Positions 21,945 through 31,630 of a stretch of DNA of 53,620 nucleotides are shown piece after piece. Numbering within the stretch: position 1 is the stretch's first letter; every line of letters starts with the position of its first letter. The stretch is from Geobacteraceae bacterium. GTDB lineage: Bacteria; Desulfobacterota; Desulfuromonadia; Geobacterales; Geobacteraceae. The notes below the pieces were generated by a model, which did no database searches, was not told where the DNA came from, and was given only the letters and a program-made list of their open reading frames with translations. The position numbers were made by a program, and so were the translations under genes. The stretch spans positions 1 through 53,620 of the forward strand of contig JANXYN010000172.1 in assembly GCA_025356035.1 (NCBI GenBank), in the 5' to 3' direction.

Positions 21945-22952
21945 ATGCTGGAGCATATAGGGGTAATCGGTGCGGGAAGCTGGGGTACGACCCTGGCGAA
22001 TCTGCTGGCGAAAAAGGGGAAGGCAGTCACCCTTTGGGCATATGAGAAGGAGTTGGTTGTCGAGATGGCAAGCAGCAGGGTCAACCACCCATTTCTCCCC
22101 GGCATCAAGCTTGCCCCCCAGTTGCAATTTACCAATTCGTTGGAAGAGGCTGTTTCCGGCAAGGGACTGGTGCTGTTCGTGCCACCCTCACAGGTGCTGC
22201 GCGGGGTGCTCAAGAACGCCCTGCCGTTCCTGCAGGATAACGCTATTATCGCCTGCGCTTCCAAGGGGATCGAGCTTGACTCGCTGATGACCATGTCCCA
22301 GGTCTTTGCTGTAATACTCCCCGTGGAGCGATACCGCAGTTTCGGGGTCCTTTCGGGGCCGAGTTTTGCTAAGGAAGTGGCGATGGAGATGCCGACCGCG
22401 GTGGTAGCAGCGGCAGCGGACCTCGATATAGCGCGGCAGGTGCAACAAACCTTTACCACCAATTATTTCAGGGTCTATACCAACAGCGATATGGTTGGCG
22501 TTGAGCTCGGTGGCTCCATCAAAAACGTGATCGCCATTGCCGCCGGCATCTCCGATGGGCTCGGCTTTGGCTACAATACTAGAGCCGCCCTCATTACCCG
22601 TGGCCTTGCGGAAATGACCAGGCTTGGCAAGGCCATGGGCGCAGAGTCGACCACATTTGCTGGCCTGGCAGGGATGGGCGACCTGGTTCTCACCTGCACC
22701 GGCGACCTATCCCGCAACCGTAGTGTTGGTATTAAGCTGGGAGAAGGGGCGCTCCTCAAGGATATCCTGGCGCAGTCGCGAATGGTGGCCGAAGGGGTGA
22801 AAACCGCCGAGTCTGCCTATAATCTCGCAACACGACTCCAGGTGGAGATGCCAATCACTGAAAAAGTATACCAGATCCTCTATGAGGGAAAATCTCCCCG
22901 AGCGGCGGTGCTGGAGCTCATGACCAGGGATTTGAAGGCTGAAAGTGCCTAG
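21945..22952 (+). CDS. gpsA: glycerol-3-phosphate dehydrogenase [NAD(P)+]
   Basis: GpsA reduces dihydroxyacetone phosphate to sn-glycerol 3-phosphate, the backbone for phospholipids. The 335 residues show the Rossmann motif IGAGSWGTTLANLLAKKG at about 6-23. The family features GPSFAKEVAMEMPTAVV, GSIKNVIAIAAGISDGLGFGYNTRAALITRGL and GLAGMGDLVLTC are all present, including the catalytic Lys in GSIKN. The length is normal and the gene intact. GTAAGGA precedes the ATG. A kinase cluster starts about 110 bases downstream. Confidence 0.97.
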   Translation: MLEHIGVIGAGSWGTTLANLLAKKGKAVTLWAYEKELVVEMASSRVNHPFLPGIKLAPQLQFTNSLEEAVSGKGLVLFVPPSQVLRGVLKNALPFLQDNAIIACASKGIELDSLMTMSQVFAVILPVERYRSFGVLSGPSFAKEVAMEMPTAVVAAAADLDIARQVQQTFTTNYFRVYTNSDMVGVELGGSIKNVIAIAAGISDGLGFGYNTRAALITRGLAEMTRLGKAMGAESTTFAGLAGMGDLVLTCTGDLSRNRSVGIKLGEGALLKDILAQSRMVAEGVKTAESAYNLATRLQVEMPITEKVYQILYEGKSPRAAVLELMTRDLKAESA

Positions 22953-23059
22953 CCCCGGGCGGGGCAACGGCCAGATCTGGCGTGACAGCTTTGCGTAAGT
23001 TGTCAGCGGCCTGTTCGACGAGGTTTATCCTTTTTTTCCCGTGGGAAAAGGTCAAAGCC

Positions 23060-25339
23060 ATGAAGTTTCGCCTCGGCATACGTAGTAAATTATTTTTCTC
23101 CATCCTGCTGATCCTCCTCCTCTCTTACTCGACGCTCATCTATAGCACCGTCAAGACTCTCAACGCGACGCTTGAAGAAAAGATCGGCAGAGATCTCGAA
23201 GCGAATCTCAAGTTTGCCCATTTCCAGTATCTTGCCCGTGCCGAGCAGATGAAGTATACCCTGCTGCAGCCAGCCATGGCTCCTCCCGCGCAGCAGCACT
23301 TGCAGGCAAGGGATAAGGTCTGGTTGAAGAAGGCGCTGCATCGCTGGCAAAAAATCCTCCCCTTTGTGGACCTCCTCACCATAGTGGACAGCCGGAAACT
23401 GGTGGTGGCCAGGGTCAATGGCAATCTTGCCGGGGATGCCTTCGAGCTTGGGGGAGTGCTGGATAGGGCGTTCAATGGCAAACAGCCGGTTATTTCCACG
23501 GAACTAGTTCCGTACAGGCTCTTGAGGAGGGAGGGGGAGGTTGAATACAGCGCAGCGCTGACAACCGGTGAGGCGATGATGCTGACCGTCGTTATTCCCG
23601 TTGTCACTGAAGAGGGGGAACTGCTCGGTGGCATTGTTGCCGGTGACGTCATCAACCGAGACCCGCACATCCCCTACCAGGTGCAGGAGATTTTCGGTAA
23701 TGATGCAGTAGTGAATATCACGCAGCGGGATGTAAGGATCGCCAGCAGCATTGGTACCGAGTTCTCCCTCCCCACCACCCTAGCCCCGCAAGTTTATGAG
23801 CGCATTGAGCGACGCCAGCCGTTCCGCGGCGAAACCCAGATTGGCAGTCGGCTCTATAAAACCGCCTTTGAGCCGATCACTAACGCCAACGGCGAGGTAA
23901 TCGGCTCCCTTTCCGTCGCACTTCCCGGCACGGACATGGAAAAACTGAAACGGGCGAACCTCCGCAATATTATGACTTCAGCGGGGATCGGCATTTTCCT
24001 TTCTTTTGGCATTGCCTATTTTGTCGCGCGAAGACTTGCCAGGCCGCTCAGAGAGCTGGCTCGGGGGGCGCAGAATATTGCCTCCGGTTATCTTGACCAG
24101 CGTGTAGTGGTTGGCAAAATCTATGAATTTGCCCTGCTGGCCGATTCCTTTAACAAGATGGCAGCTGCCCTGCAGGAAAGGGACCTGACGATCCGGAACA
24201 AAACCGTTGCCCTGGAGGAAGTCAATAGCCGTTTGCAGGAGTCAAATGAGCTGCTGGAAAAAAGGGTCGGGGAAAGAACCGCAGAGCTGCAAATGGAAAA
24301 AGGGCGGCTGGAGGCAATTCTGACCAGCATGGCCGAAGGGGTGGTCGTTACCGATTGTGACAACAAGGTAATTCTGTTCAATCCCGCTGCCCAGCGAATT
24401 TTTGAGATGGTCCCGTTCTGGATGCTGGATAAGCCATTTGCGGAGGTGTGCGAAAGTCGTGGCTTCTGTCCTCTTTCAGGCTACATTGAGGAGATTCGCA
24501 ATGGCCCGGACACAGCCACGGTGCGCGAGGTCAATATCAAGGTTAAAGGGAAGCAGCTGAAGGTGCAGCTGTCCCCCTTCTTTGACGCTACTGGTGGTTT
24601 TGCGGGGGTGGTCATGTCGATCCGGGATATGACCCTGGAGGGGGAGGTCGACCGGATGAAGAGTGAGTTCATTTCGACCGTATCCCACGAACTGAAGACC
24701 CCGTTGACTTCCATGAAAGGGTCGTTACAGCTGCTGTTAAGCAAGGAAGATAGGAGCGCTGCTGCGGATCGTGAACTGCTGGAAATCTGCCTGCGCAATA
24801 CCGACCGGTTGATCAGACTGATCAATGATATCCTCGACATATCCAAAATCGAGGCGGGGGGGATGGAGTTCAGCTTCAAGCCGGATTCTATCGCCGAGTT
24901 GGTCGCCTACGCCGTGGCCGAGATCAAAGGATTTTCTGCCCAGCATAATGTGCCGATCATTAATCTGGTAGGTCATGACCTCCCCCTCGTTTATGGCGAC
25001 CATGACCGGCTCATCCAGGTCATCACCAACCTCCTTGCCAATGCGGTGAAGTTTTCGCCGGAAGAAGCGGTGGTTACGGTAATCGCGGAACGGCGGGCGC
25101 ACTATGTGGAGGTTTCCGTGGTTGACCGGGGGGAGGTAATTCAGTGGGGGGACAGGGACAAGCTGTTTAAAAAATTCCAGCAACTGGAAGGCGCGGAAAC
25201 CAAGGGGAGCGGTACCGGGCTGGGACTTGCCATCTGTAAAGAGATCATCGAGAAGCATCATGGGAAGATTTATTACCGTGCCGGCGGGGAGGGGGGGAAC
25301 AACTTCACCTTTACCGTGCCGGTATATGAGGAACAGTGA
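23060..25339 (+). CDS. membrane sensor histidine kinase (extracytoplasmic sensor-HAMP-PAS-HisKA-HATPase)
   Basis: A 759-residue kinase from ATG 23060; a GTG at 22982 would add 26 residues that spoil the membrane signal. Order: transmembrane helix about 12-32, extracytoplasmic sensor (probably Cache-like) to about 302, second helix about 303-325, HAMP to about 375, coiled coil, PAS (AILTSMAEGVVVTD), then HisKA with TVSHELKTPL (His about 543). The ATPase domain has NLLANAVKF and GSGTGLGLAI, but the G1 box reads D-R-G-E-V-I (689-694) instead of D-x-G-x-G-I. Its stop overlaps the next gene's ATG by one base. The signal is unknown. Confidence 0.9.
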   Translation: MKFRLGIRSKLFFSILLILLLSYSTLIYSTVKTLNATLEEKIGRDLEANLKFAHFQYLARAEQMKYTLLQPAMAPPAQQHLQARDKVWLKKALHRWQKILPFVDLLTIVDSRKLVVARVNGNLAGDAFELGGVLDRAFNGKQPVISTELVPYRLLRREGEVEYSAALTTGEAMMLTVVIPVVTEEGELLGGIVAGDVINRDPHIPYQVQEIFGNDAVVNITQRDVRIASSIGTEFSLPTTLAPQVYERIERRQPFRGETQIGSRLYKTAFEPITNANGEVIGSLSVALPGTDMEKLKRANLRNIMTSAGIGIFLSFGIAYFVARRLARPLRELARGAQNIASGYLDQRVVVGKIYEFALLADSFNKMAAALQERDLTIRNKTVALEEVNSRLQESNELLEKRVGERTAELQMEKGRLEAILTSMAEGVVVTDCDNKVILFNPAAQRIFEMVPFWMLDKPFAEVCESRGFCPLSGYIEEIRNGPDTATVREVNIKVKGKQLKVQLSPFFDATGGFAGVVMSIRDMTLEGEVDRMKSEFISTVSHELKTPLTSMKGSLQLLLSKEDRSAAADRELLEICLRNTDRLIRLINDILDISKIEAGGMEFSFKPDSIAELVAYAVAEIKGFSAQHNVPIINLVGHDLPLVYGDHDRLIQVITNLLANAVKFSPEEAVVTVIAERRAHYVEVSVVDRGEVIQWGDRDKLFKKFQQLEGAETKGSGTGLGLAICKEIIEKHHGKIYYRAGGEGGNNFTFTVPVYEEQ

Positions 25340-26868
25340 TGCAACGAGACCGGATTCTCATCGTTGATGACGAGAGCGACATTGCCCTAATCCTGAAACT
25401 GAAGCTGGAAGACGCCGGCTACGCCACCGTGCGTGCCCGGGATGGAGTCGAGGCCCTTGAGTGTCTCGACCGGGAAAGCTTTGCCCTGATGCTGCTGGAT
25501 ATCAAAATGCCGAGACTGGACGGGATTGAGGTGCTGGTAAGGGCGCAGGTCGACCACCGGGACGTGGCGGTCATCATGATGACTGCCCACGGCAGCGAAG
25601 ATATTGCCGTGGAGGCAATGAAAAAAGGGGCGGTTGATTACATTCCCAAACCGTTTTCCACCGAAGATATCCTGAAGAAGGTCGATAGGGCCTTGCAGTT
25701 CAACCGAACCAGACTGGAAAACCTCCGGCTGCAACGGGAGGTGGAGGCGGAACGGAACAAGCTGGAAGCTATTCTGCAGGGAATGGCAGACCTGCTGGTG
25801 GCAGTTGATGACCAGGGAAAGGTGATCGTGGTAAACCGCAGGGCCGAGGAACTGTTCGGGGTTGGTCGCAATGAGCTGTATGGCAAGCCGGTACAAGAGG
25901 TGTTGAAGTCGGATATCGGGCCGGAGCAGCTCCCCTGCATGATTGTACTGGCGACGCAGGCCCCCTGCCTGGATGTGATGTATAACCTCACTGCAGGCAG
26001 CCGCAAAATCCCGGTACTGTCGAGTGCTACCCCCCTGCTCAACAACTCCGGCAAGGTGGTGGGGAGTGTCGAGATCATCCGGGACATCTCGACACTCAAG
26101 GCGCTCGAGCAGGAAAAGGAAGATTTTGTCAGCATGCTTTCCCACGATCTGAAATCGCCACTTACTGCGATTGTCGGCTCCATAGACCTGGTCCGGGAAG
26201 AGCGGTTGGGAAAGATCAACCAGGAGCAGAAAGAGTACCTGGATGCGGCGATGGAAAGCAGCAACGAGGCGGTTGAAATGATCAACACCCTCCTGGATGT
26301 CCACAGGTTTGAGGCGGGGAAGATGAGCCTGACGTTCAGCAATGAAGAGCCACAGCCCCTTATCCAGCGGGTAATTGCCGGCTTCGGACCGGTCGCCACC
26401 CGGGGCCATATCCGCCTGCTCACCACTTTACGGGAACCTCTCCCCCCCGTTCCGGTCGACCGCAAGGCATTTGTCCGCCTGCTGGGTAATCTTCTGTCAA
26501 ACTCCTTGAAATTTACCCCGGAAGGAGGGGATATCACGGTGCACGCCGAGCTGGTTGACGAGCCGACGACCTTTGCCGGGAGGATTCCCGCCGCAATATA
26601 TCCGCAGCTGCGGCTCGCCGAACAAGGAAGCTATTTGTGCATAGCGGTCCGGGATTCCGGCGTCGGGATTCCCCAGGAAGCATTGCCAACCATCTTTGAC
26701 AGGTTCGTCCAAGCGCGGAACCGTAACATGGGGAAGACGGCCGGAACCGGTCTCGGTCTCGCCTACTGCCGTAAAGTGATGGATGCGCATCGAGGGTATG
26801 TCTGGGCAGAAAGCGTGACGGGGGAAGGGAGCACCTTTTTCCTCCTGTTCCCGCTCACGATGCAGTAA
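25339..26868 (+). CDS. hybrid response regulator-PAS-histidine kinase (cytoplasmic)
   Basis: A 509-residue protein from ATG 25339, whose A is also the last base of the upstream kinase stop. The N-terminal receiver has the acidic pair in LIVDDESD, phospho-acceptor Asp54 in LLDIKMP, Thr in MMTAHG and Lys in PKPF. A PAS segment (LEAILQGMADLLVAVDDQGK) and a complete kinase follow: SMLSHDLKSPL, NLLSNSLKFTPEGG, DSGVGIP and GTGLGLAYC. No membrane helix is present. Coupling to the membrane kinase suggests it receives phosphate or regulates that kinase. Confidence 0.92.
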   Translation: MQRDRILIVDDESDIALILKLKLEDAGYATVRARDGVEALECLDRESFALMLLDIKMPRLDGIEVLVRAQVDHRDVAVIMMTAHGSEDIAVEAMKKGAVDYIPKPFSTEDILKKVDRALQFNRTRLENLRLQREVEAERNKLEAILQGMADLLVAVDDQGKVIVVNRRAEELFGVGRNELYGKPVQEVLKSDIGPEQLPCMIVLATQAPCLDVMYNLTAGSRKIPVLSSATPLLNNSGKVVGSVEIIRDISTLKALEQEKEDFVSMLSHDLKSPLTAIVGSIDLVREERLGKINQEQKEYLDAAMESSNEAVEMINTLLDVHRFEAGKMSLTFSNEEPQPLIQRVIAGFGPVATRGHIRLLTTLREPLPPVPVDRKAFVRLLGNLLSNSLKFTPEGGDITVHAELVDEPTTFAGRIPAAIYPQLRLAEQGSYLCIAVRDSGVGIPQEALPTIFDRFVQARNRNMGKTAGTGLGLAYCRKVMDAHRGYVWAESVTGEGSTFFLLFPLTMQ

Positions 26869-26924
26869 GCCGCGTTGACCCAGATGTGGTTACGCGCAGA
26901 TAATCTCAACACAACGAGGATCCC

Positions 26925-27374
26925 ATGGGAAATGGATTGGTACTGCTGGTGGAAGACAACCCGGATGACGAGGCGCTGATCAGGCGTGTCATGACAAAAA
27001 ATGGAATCCAGGTCGAGCTGGTGGTGGCCCGTGATGGAGAAGAGGCTTTGGAGTATCTGTTTGCAACCGGCAGGTATGCAACGGTAGAGAAGACCCCTCT
27101 GCCGACCTTCGTCCTCCTTGACCTGAAACTCCCTAAATTGAATGGCCTGGAAGTATTACGGCGGATTCGGGACAATGACCGAACCTGCCTGCTACCGGTG
27201 GTGATATTTTCCTCTTCCAATGAAGAGCGGGAAATTCTCAACTGCTACCGGCAGGGGGCCAACAGTTATGTCCGAAAATCGGTAGATTTTACCAGATTCA
27301 ATGAGGCAGTGCGGATCCTCTGTCACTATTGGCTGGATATCAATGAAGCTCCGTTACTTGCTGCCGCCAAATAG
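26925..27374 (+). CDS. stand-alone response regulator receiver (Rcp1/phytochrome-partner type)
   Basis: A 149-residue single-domain receiver with the long-loop form typical of Rcp1-like regulators. LLVEDNPDDEALIRR gives the acidic pocket, LLDLKLPKLNGLEVL the phospho-acceptor Asp66, FSSSNEE the switch Ser, and VRKSVDF the Lys. No output domain is attached, so it probably acts by protein interaction or phosphate relay. It lies between two kinases on the same strand, 56 bases after one and 99 before the next. Confidence 0.92.
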   Translation: MGNGLVLLVEDNPDDEALIRRVMTKNGIQVELVVARDGEEALEYLFATGRYATVEKTPLPTFVLLDLKLPKLNGLEVLRRIRDNDRTCLLPVVIFSSSNEEREILNCYRQGANSYVRKSVDFTRFNEAVRILCHYWLDINEAPLLAAAK

Positions 27375-27473
27375 TGTCCATCCGTAAACTTGGATGGGCA
27401 CTGGTTATGTTTTCAATTCGGGAACGGTCCGCTTCCGGCTGAAAACCAAATAAGAAGGGAAGGAAACAGCTGG

Positions 27474-29639
27474 ATGGGAAAAGCACTGCGGGTACTGCTG
27501 GTAGAGGATTCAGAAGACGATGCAATTCTGGTGATTCGGGAGTTGCGTCACGGGGGATACGAACCACACTTTTGCCGGGTCGATACCGGGCCGGATATGG
27601 AAGCGGCCATTGGCGGACAAGAGTGGGACGTGGTCATTTCCGATTACAATATGCCGCAGTTCAATGCGTTGGCAGCGTTGGAAGTTGTGCGGAACAGCGG
27701 CCATGATTTGCCATTTATCATCGTCTCGGGAAAGATCGGCGAAGACCTGGCTGTGACGGCGATGAAAGCCGGAGCCAATGATTATCTGATGAAGGGGAAC
27801 CTGGCGCGACTGGTCCCTGCCATTGAACGCGAGTTGCGTGAGGCGGACCGGCGGAGCGACCAGCGTAGAATTGAACATGCCATCCTCCAGGGTAAGCGGG
27901 AGTGGGAAGCAGCCTTTGACGCTGTCTCGGACCTGATCATCCTCACCGAGATGGAAGGAGAGATAATCCGCTGCAACCGGCGGGTGGTTCAGCATTTCAG
28001 CTCCAGTTACCAAGACCTGATCGGCAGGCGTATCACCGAACTGTTTTATGGCGCCCACCCCCCAACCTGCAATGCCTTTCTGTTCCCCGAAAACAGGTGC
28101 GGCGCCAGTGAGGAACATGACCTGGATGATGTCAGTTTCCCCAATCTGCCCGGATGGTTTAATGTTGACTGTTATCCGATGCATTCCGTGGAGGACAAGC
28201 TCCATGGCGTCGTCTATATTATCAAAGATATTACCCGGCGCAGGTTGATGGAGGAAGAGAAACGGGTCAGCGACCGGGAGCTCCTGACTCTCTATGCCAT
28301 CTCCTTCAGGTTGACTTCTGAACATGGCGTCACCAAAATCATCGGCGACATCCTCTTCCAGTTGCACAACATGCTCAAGATCGACTTCTCGATGGTGCAT
28401 CTCCTCATGGAGGATGGCTCCCTCAAGCTAAAGGCCTTTCTCGGGATTTCTGCCGAGTTTGAAGCTGCCATCGGCACGATACCGAAGGAGACGGCGTGGG
28501 TTAACCAGATCCTGGCGGGCAAGCCGTTCACGGCCCGTGATCTGGCGGGCGATTTTCCCGCCGTCATCGCAACAGCTGCTGCGGCTATGGGGGTGCAGAG
28601 CTGGTGTGCCGTTCCGCTGAAAACGGGGGCCAAGGTTATTGGGGTCCTGACGGTCGCGCACAAGGAGGCAAAAGATTTTACCGACCGGCAGGTGTTTCTG
28701 TTGGGCTCCATTGGGAACCAGTTTGCGGTACTCATCGAAAACCACCTCCTTTACGAACAGATGAAAGAGAAAGCGGCCGAACTGGAGAAGAGCAGAAAAA
28801 TCCTGAAGAAAAATCTGGAGGAAATCAAGCAGGCCAATATCGAGCTTGGCCGACTCAATGCGGCAAAAAATACCTTTATCGGGATGGCTTCCCATGAACT
28901 GAAAACCCCCCTTACCTCGATTTTGGGTGGATTGCAGTTTCTCTATCAGTATGGCGACCTGCAGATGAGCGAGGAACAGCGGTCGATCTTCACCTCAGTG
29001 TACGAAGGGGTCGTTGAGTTGAAAAAATTGGTCGAAGATCTCCTTTCGGTTTCGCGCATCGAGACCCAGGGGATCATGCCGGAGAAAAAACCGTTTAACC
29101 TGACCAAGCTCAGTCAGGAGGTCTATGAAACGTTTGCCTTGCCGCTTTCTAAACGGCGAATCAGGGTGGAGATCAACAAAGATGAGGTTTCGGTAGCCGT
29201 AGACGATGGGTTGTTCAGGCTGGCAGTCAGAAATCTGTTGGAAAACGCCATCAAATTTACCCCCGATGGTGGGGTGATAGTGGTGGCCGGACGGCGGGCG
29301 CAACGGAGCGAGGTGCTAGCCGAGCAAGATATGCTCCCATTTTATCCCCACCTTCCACAAGGCTTAAGCGACGCCATGACTTTCTACCGGCTGGATATAA
29401 CCGATACCGGGATTGGCATTCCGCTGCAGGAGCGGGTCAGGGTCTTCGACAAGTTTTACGGCGTCGGCGACATCGCATATCACTCTTCCGGTAAAACCGA
29501 CTTCATGTCCAAGGGGAGCGGCCTGGGGCTATCCATCGTCAAGGGGATCATGGATGCCCATGCAGGGCTAGTTTGGAACACGGCCGGCGCGGCTGGTTCG
29601 GGAAGTATTTTTTCACTGCTGTTTCCACTGGAAGATTAA
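27474..29639 (+). CDS. response regulator-PAS-GAF-histidine kinase (cytoplasmic)
   Basis: A 721-residue hybrid sensor from ATG 27474, with AAGGAAA upstream; the longer frame from 27390 lacks a ribosome site. The receiver (about 4-125) has LLVEDSEDDA and phospho-acceptor Asp57 in VISDYNMP. A PAS domain (about 140-260) contains CN-A and CGASEEHD segments with several cysteines. A GAF domain (about 275-420) precedes a coiled coil, HisKA with MASHELKTPL, and an ATPase with NLLENAIKFTPDGG, DTGIGIP and GSGLGLSIV. Soluble. It is the last of four consecutive two-component genes. Confidence 0.92.
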   Translation: MGKALRVLLVEDSEDDAILVIRELRHGGYEPHFCRVDTGPDMEAAIGGQEWDVVISDYNMPQFNALAALEVVRNSGHDLPFIIVSGKIGEDLAVTAMKAGANDYLMKGNLARLVPAIERELREADRRSDQRRIEHAILQGKREWEAAFDAVSDLIILTEMEGEIIRCNRRVVQHFSSSYQDLIGRRITELFYGAHPPTCNAFLFPENRCGASEEHDLDDVSFPNLPGWFNVDCYPMHSVEDKLHGVVYIIKDITRRRLMEEEKRVSDRELLTLYAISFRLTSEHGVTKIIGDILFQLHNMLKIDFSMVHLLMEDGSLKLKAFLGISAEFEAAIGTIPKETAWVNQILAGKPFTARDLAGDFPAVIATAAAAMGVQSWCAVPLKTGAKVIGVLTVAHKEAKDFTDRQVFLLGSIGNQFAVLIENHLLYEQMKEKAAELEKSRKILKKNLEEIKQANIELGRLNAAKNTFIGMASHELKTPLTSILGGLQFLYQYGDLQMSEEQRSIFTSVYEGVVELKKLVEDLLSVSRIETQGIMPEKKPFNLTKLSQEVYETFALPLSKRRIRVEINKDEVSVAVDDGLFRLAVRNLLENAIKFTPDGGVIVVAGRRAQRSEVLAEQDMLPFYPHLPQGLSDAMTFYRLDITDTGIGIPLQERVRVFDKFYGVGDIAYHSSGKTDFMSKGSGLGLSIVKGIMDAHAGLVWNTAGAAGSGSIFSLLFPLED

Positions 29640-29665
29640 AAATTACAGTCGCTTGACGGGTTTCC

Positions 29666-30592
29666 ATGCGCACAGCCATCTCACTAAAAGGCATCACTAA
29701 GGATTACGGCAGTCTGACGGCGGTGGCCGATTTCTCGCTCGATGTTGAGCGGGAGAGCATTTTTGGCCTGCTCGGACCAAACGGCGCCGGCAAAACTACC
29801 CTGATCAAGATCCTGACCACGCTGATGCGCCCCACCTCCGGTGATGCACTGGTTGAAGGTTACAGCGTGTTGAATGCCGCCAAACAGGTGCGGCGTTTGA
29901 TCGGCGTGGTACCCCAGGCGAACAACCTGGACCGCTATCTGACCGCCCGGGAGAATCTAATCCTCCATGCCAGATTGCATGGCATGTCGCCCAAGGAATA
30001 CAACCCAAGGATTGACGAGCTGCTGGAGCTGATCGGTCTTGCCAGCCGGCAGCGGGACTTTCCCGACATATTTTCCGGCGGAATGCAGCGTCGGCTGGTG
30101 GTAGCGCGCGCATTGCTGCATAATCCGAGGGTGCTGTTCCTCGACGAACCGACCACTGGTCTCGATCCGCAATCACGGCGCGCGGTGTGGGAATATATCC
30201 AGTCCCTGCGCAGCAAAATGACCATCTTTCTCACCACCCATTACATGGAAGAGGCGGATTCCCTCTGCGACCGGATCGTCATCATGGACGAGGGGAAGGC
30301 TTTGGTGGACGGCAGCGCTGCCCAACTGAAAGAGGCCGTCGCCCATTCCCACATCTATGAGATCGAGTTCAAGGGGAACGCTGACCACTACGAAGGGTTG
30401 CTCCGCTCCATGCCGTTTGTGGAGTCCCTGGAACGGAACCGGGACAGTTTCCGGGTGGCGCTCAAGGATGAAAAGGATCTGAAGCCGTTTATGGAGAAGA
30501 TCGTCGGCGCCGACATCAAAAGGATCTTCCTCAAGGAGCCGACCCTGGAGGATGTATTCATCGAACTGACCGGCCGGAACATCCGGGAATAG
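29666..30592 (+). CDS. ABC transporter ATP-binding protein (ABC-2/DrrA type)
   Basis: A 308-residue nucleotide-binding subunit with Walker A GPNGAGKTT, Q-loop VVPQANNLD, signature FSGGMQRR, Walker B VLFLDEPTTGLDPQ and H-loop TTHYMEEAD. The C-terminal extension after the ATPase core is typical of DrrA/NatA-like exporters. It pairs with the permease downstream. The substrate cannot be told. The spacer to the permease is filled by CGTCGCAC repeats. Confidence 0.93.
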   Translation: MRTAISLKGITKDYGSLTAVADFSLDVERESIFGLLGPNGAGKTTLIKILTTLMRPTSGDALVEGYSVLNAAKQVRRLIGVVPQANNLDRYLTARENLILHARLHGMSPKEYNPRIDELLELIGLASRQRDFPDIFSGGMQRRLVVARALLHNPRVLFLDEPTTGLDPQSRRAVWEYIQSLRSKMTIFLTTHYMEEADSLCDRIVIMDEGKALVDGSAAQLKEAVAHSHIYEIEFKGNADHYEGLLRSMPFVESLERNRDSFRVALKDEKDLKPFMEKIVGADIKRIFLKEPTLEDVFIELTGRNIRE

Positions 30593-30594
30593 GA

Positions 30595-30675
30595 CGTGCG
30601 ACGTTGTTCGTGCGACGTGCATGAAAATCTACGTCGCACGCAGCACGTCGCACGTCGCACGGGTAACGTCGCACG
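30595..30675. repeat. cluster of GTGCGACG / CGTCGCAC repeats
   Basis: Two copies of GTGCGACG (30596-30603, 30610-30617) are followed by four inverse copies CGTCGCAC (30632-30639, 30646-30653, 30653-30660, 30667-30674) in an 80-base gap between two cotranscribed ABC genes. The RNA could fold into a strong hairpin. Confidence 0.85.
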
Positions 30676-30694
30676 AAACAGAGTGAGGCAATAA

Positions 30695-31450
30695 ATGTTC
30701 AGAGGTGCTTATTCCATCTGGGGCCGGGATATGCTGGTGTTGCGCCGGAGTATCCTGTCGGAACTGCTGGCGGTTATGGCCTATCCGCTCACGCTCTACC
30801 TCGCCTTCGGCGTGGGGCTCAAGGGATATATCGCCGATGTGGGGGGGATTCCCTATCCGGTCTTCATCGCGCCGGGGCTGATCTCCATGACCGCTGTCAA
30901 TGCAGCCTTCGACGAAAGTGCGTGGAGCATGTGGTTCCACCGGAAGGTGCAGCGGACCATCGAGGAATATCGGGTCACCCCGATCACGGTCTATGACATC
31001 GTCATTGGCAAGATCTTTTCCGGCTTCTCCCAGGGAGCCATCAAGGGGGTGGCGGTGGCGGTGGTCATCTTCTTCATGACGCCGTTCCGTTTTCAGTTCT
31101 CCTATCTCCTTTTCTACCTGGCCTACATCGTCCTCGGCTCCATGATCTTTTCCTGCCTCGGCACCATCTGCGGCACCCTGATCGACAAGCCGGAGAACAT
31201 CGGACGGGTGCAGGCGGTGGTCATCGTCCCGCTAATCTTTATGGCCGGCATCTTCTTTCCCCTTTCAGCCTACCCCACCGCCATTCTCCCCTTCATCAAG
31301 GCGCTACCGACAACCGCCATGTTCGAGGGAGCCAGGCAGGCCCTGGTGTATGGGGTGTTTGCACTGAATTACATCGTGACGCTGGTCATCACGGCGGCGG
31401 TGACCTTTGCCCTGGCGGTGGTTACCTTCAACCGGAAGATGTCCGAGTAG
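30695..31450 (+). CDS. ABC-2 type transporter permease
   Basis: A 251-residue membrane protein with about six hydrophobic helices. The conserved segment FEGARQALVYGV near the C-terminus and the FNRKMSE tail follow the ABC-2 permease pattern. TIEEYRVTPITVYDIVIGKIFSGF matches the cytoplasmic coupling region. ATG at 30695 has GTGAGGCA upstream. It forms an exporter with the ATPase just upstream. Proteins of this class export drugs, polysaccharides or lipids; the substrate is not predictable. Confidence 0.9.
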   Translation: MFRGAYSIWGRDMLVLRRSILSELLAVMAYPLTLYLAFGVGLKGYIADVGGIPYPVFIAPGLISMTAVNAAFDESAWSMWFHRKVQRTIEEYRVTPITVYDIVIGKIFSGFSQGAIKGVAVAVVIFFMTPFRFQFSYLLFYLAYIVLGSMIFSCLGTICGTLIDKPENIGRVQAVVIVPLIFMAGIFFPLSAYPTAILPFIKALPTTAMFEGARQALVYGVFALNYIVTLVITAAVTFALAVVTFNRKMSE

Positions 31451-31630
31451 CACGGCGGAGCCCTCCAAAATAGCGCATCAACAACATGGTTTAATCATTT
31501 TGCAAGAGGCTCAGTCTATCTAACACATTGAAAGACCGTATATGGCGGACCGGCTTTGCGTAACTTAAACAGCTGAATGCATCACTAAACGGTAGCTGCA
31601 GAACCGCGTTCCGAGAGATCTCCCCTCCGA

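Noticed and set aside
22974-22995. sigma-54-like TGGC...TTTGC before the first histidine kinase
   Set aside because: The spacing between GG and GC is 12 rather than 10 bases.
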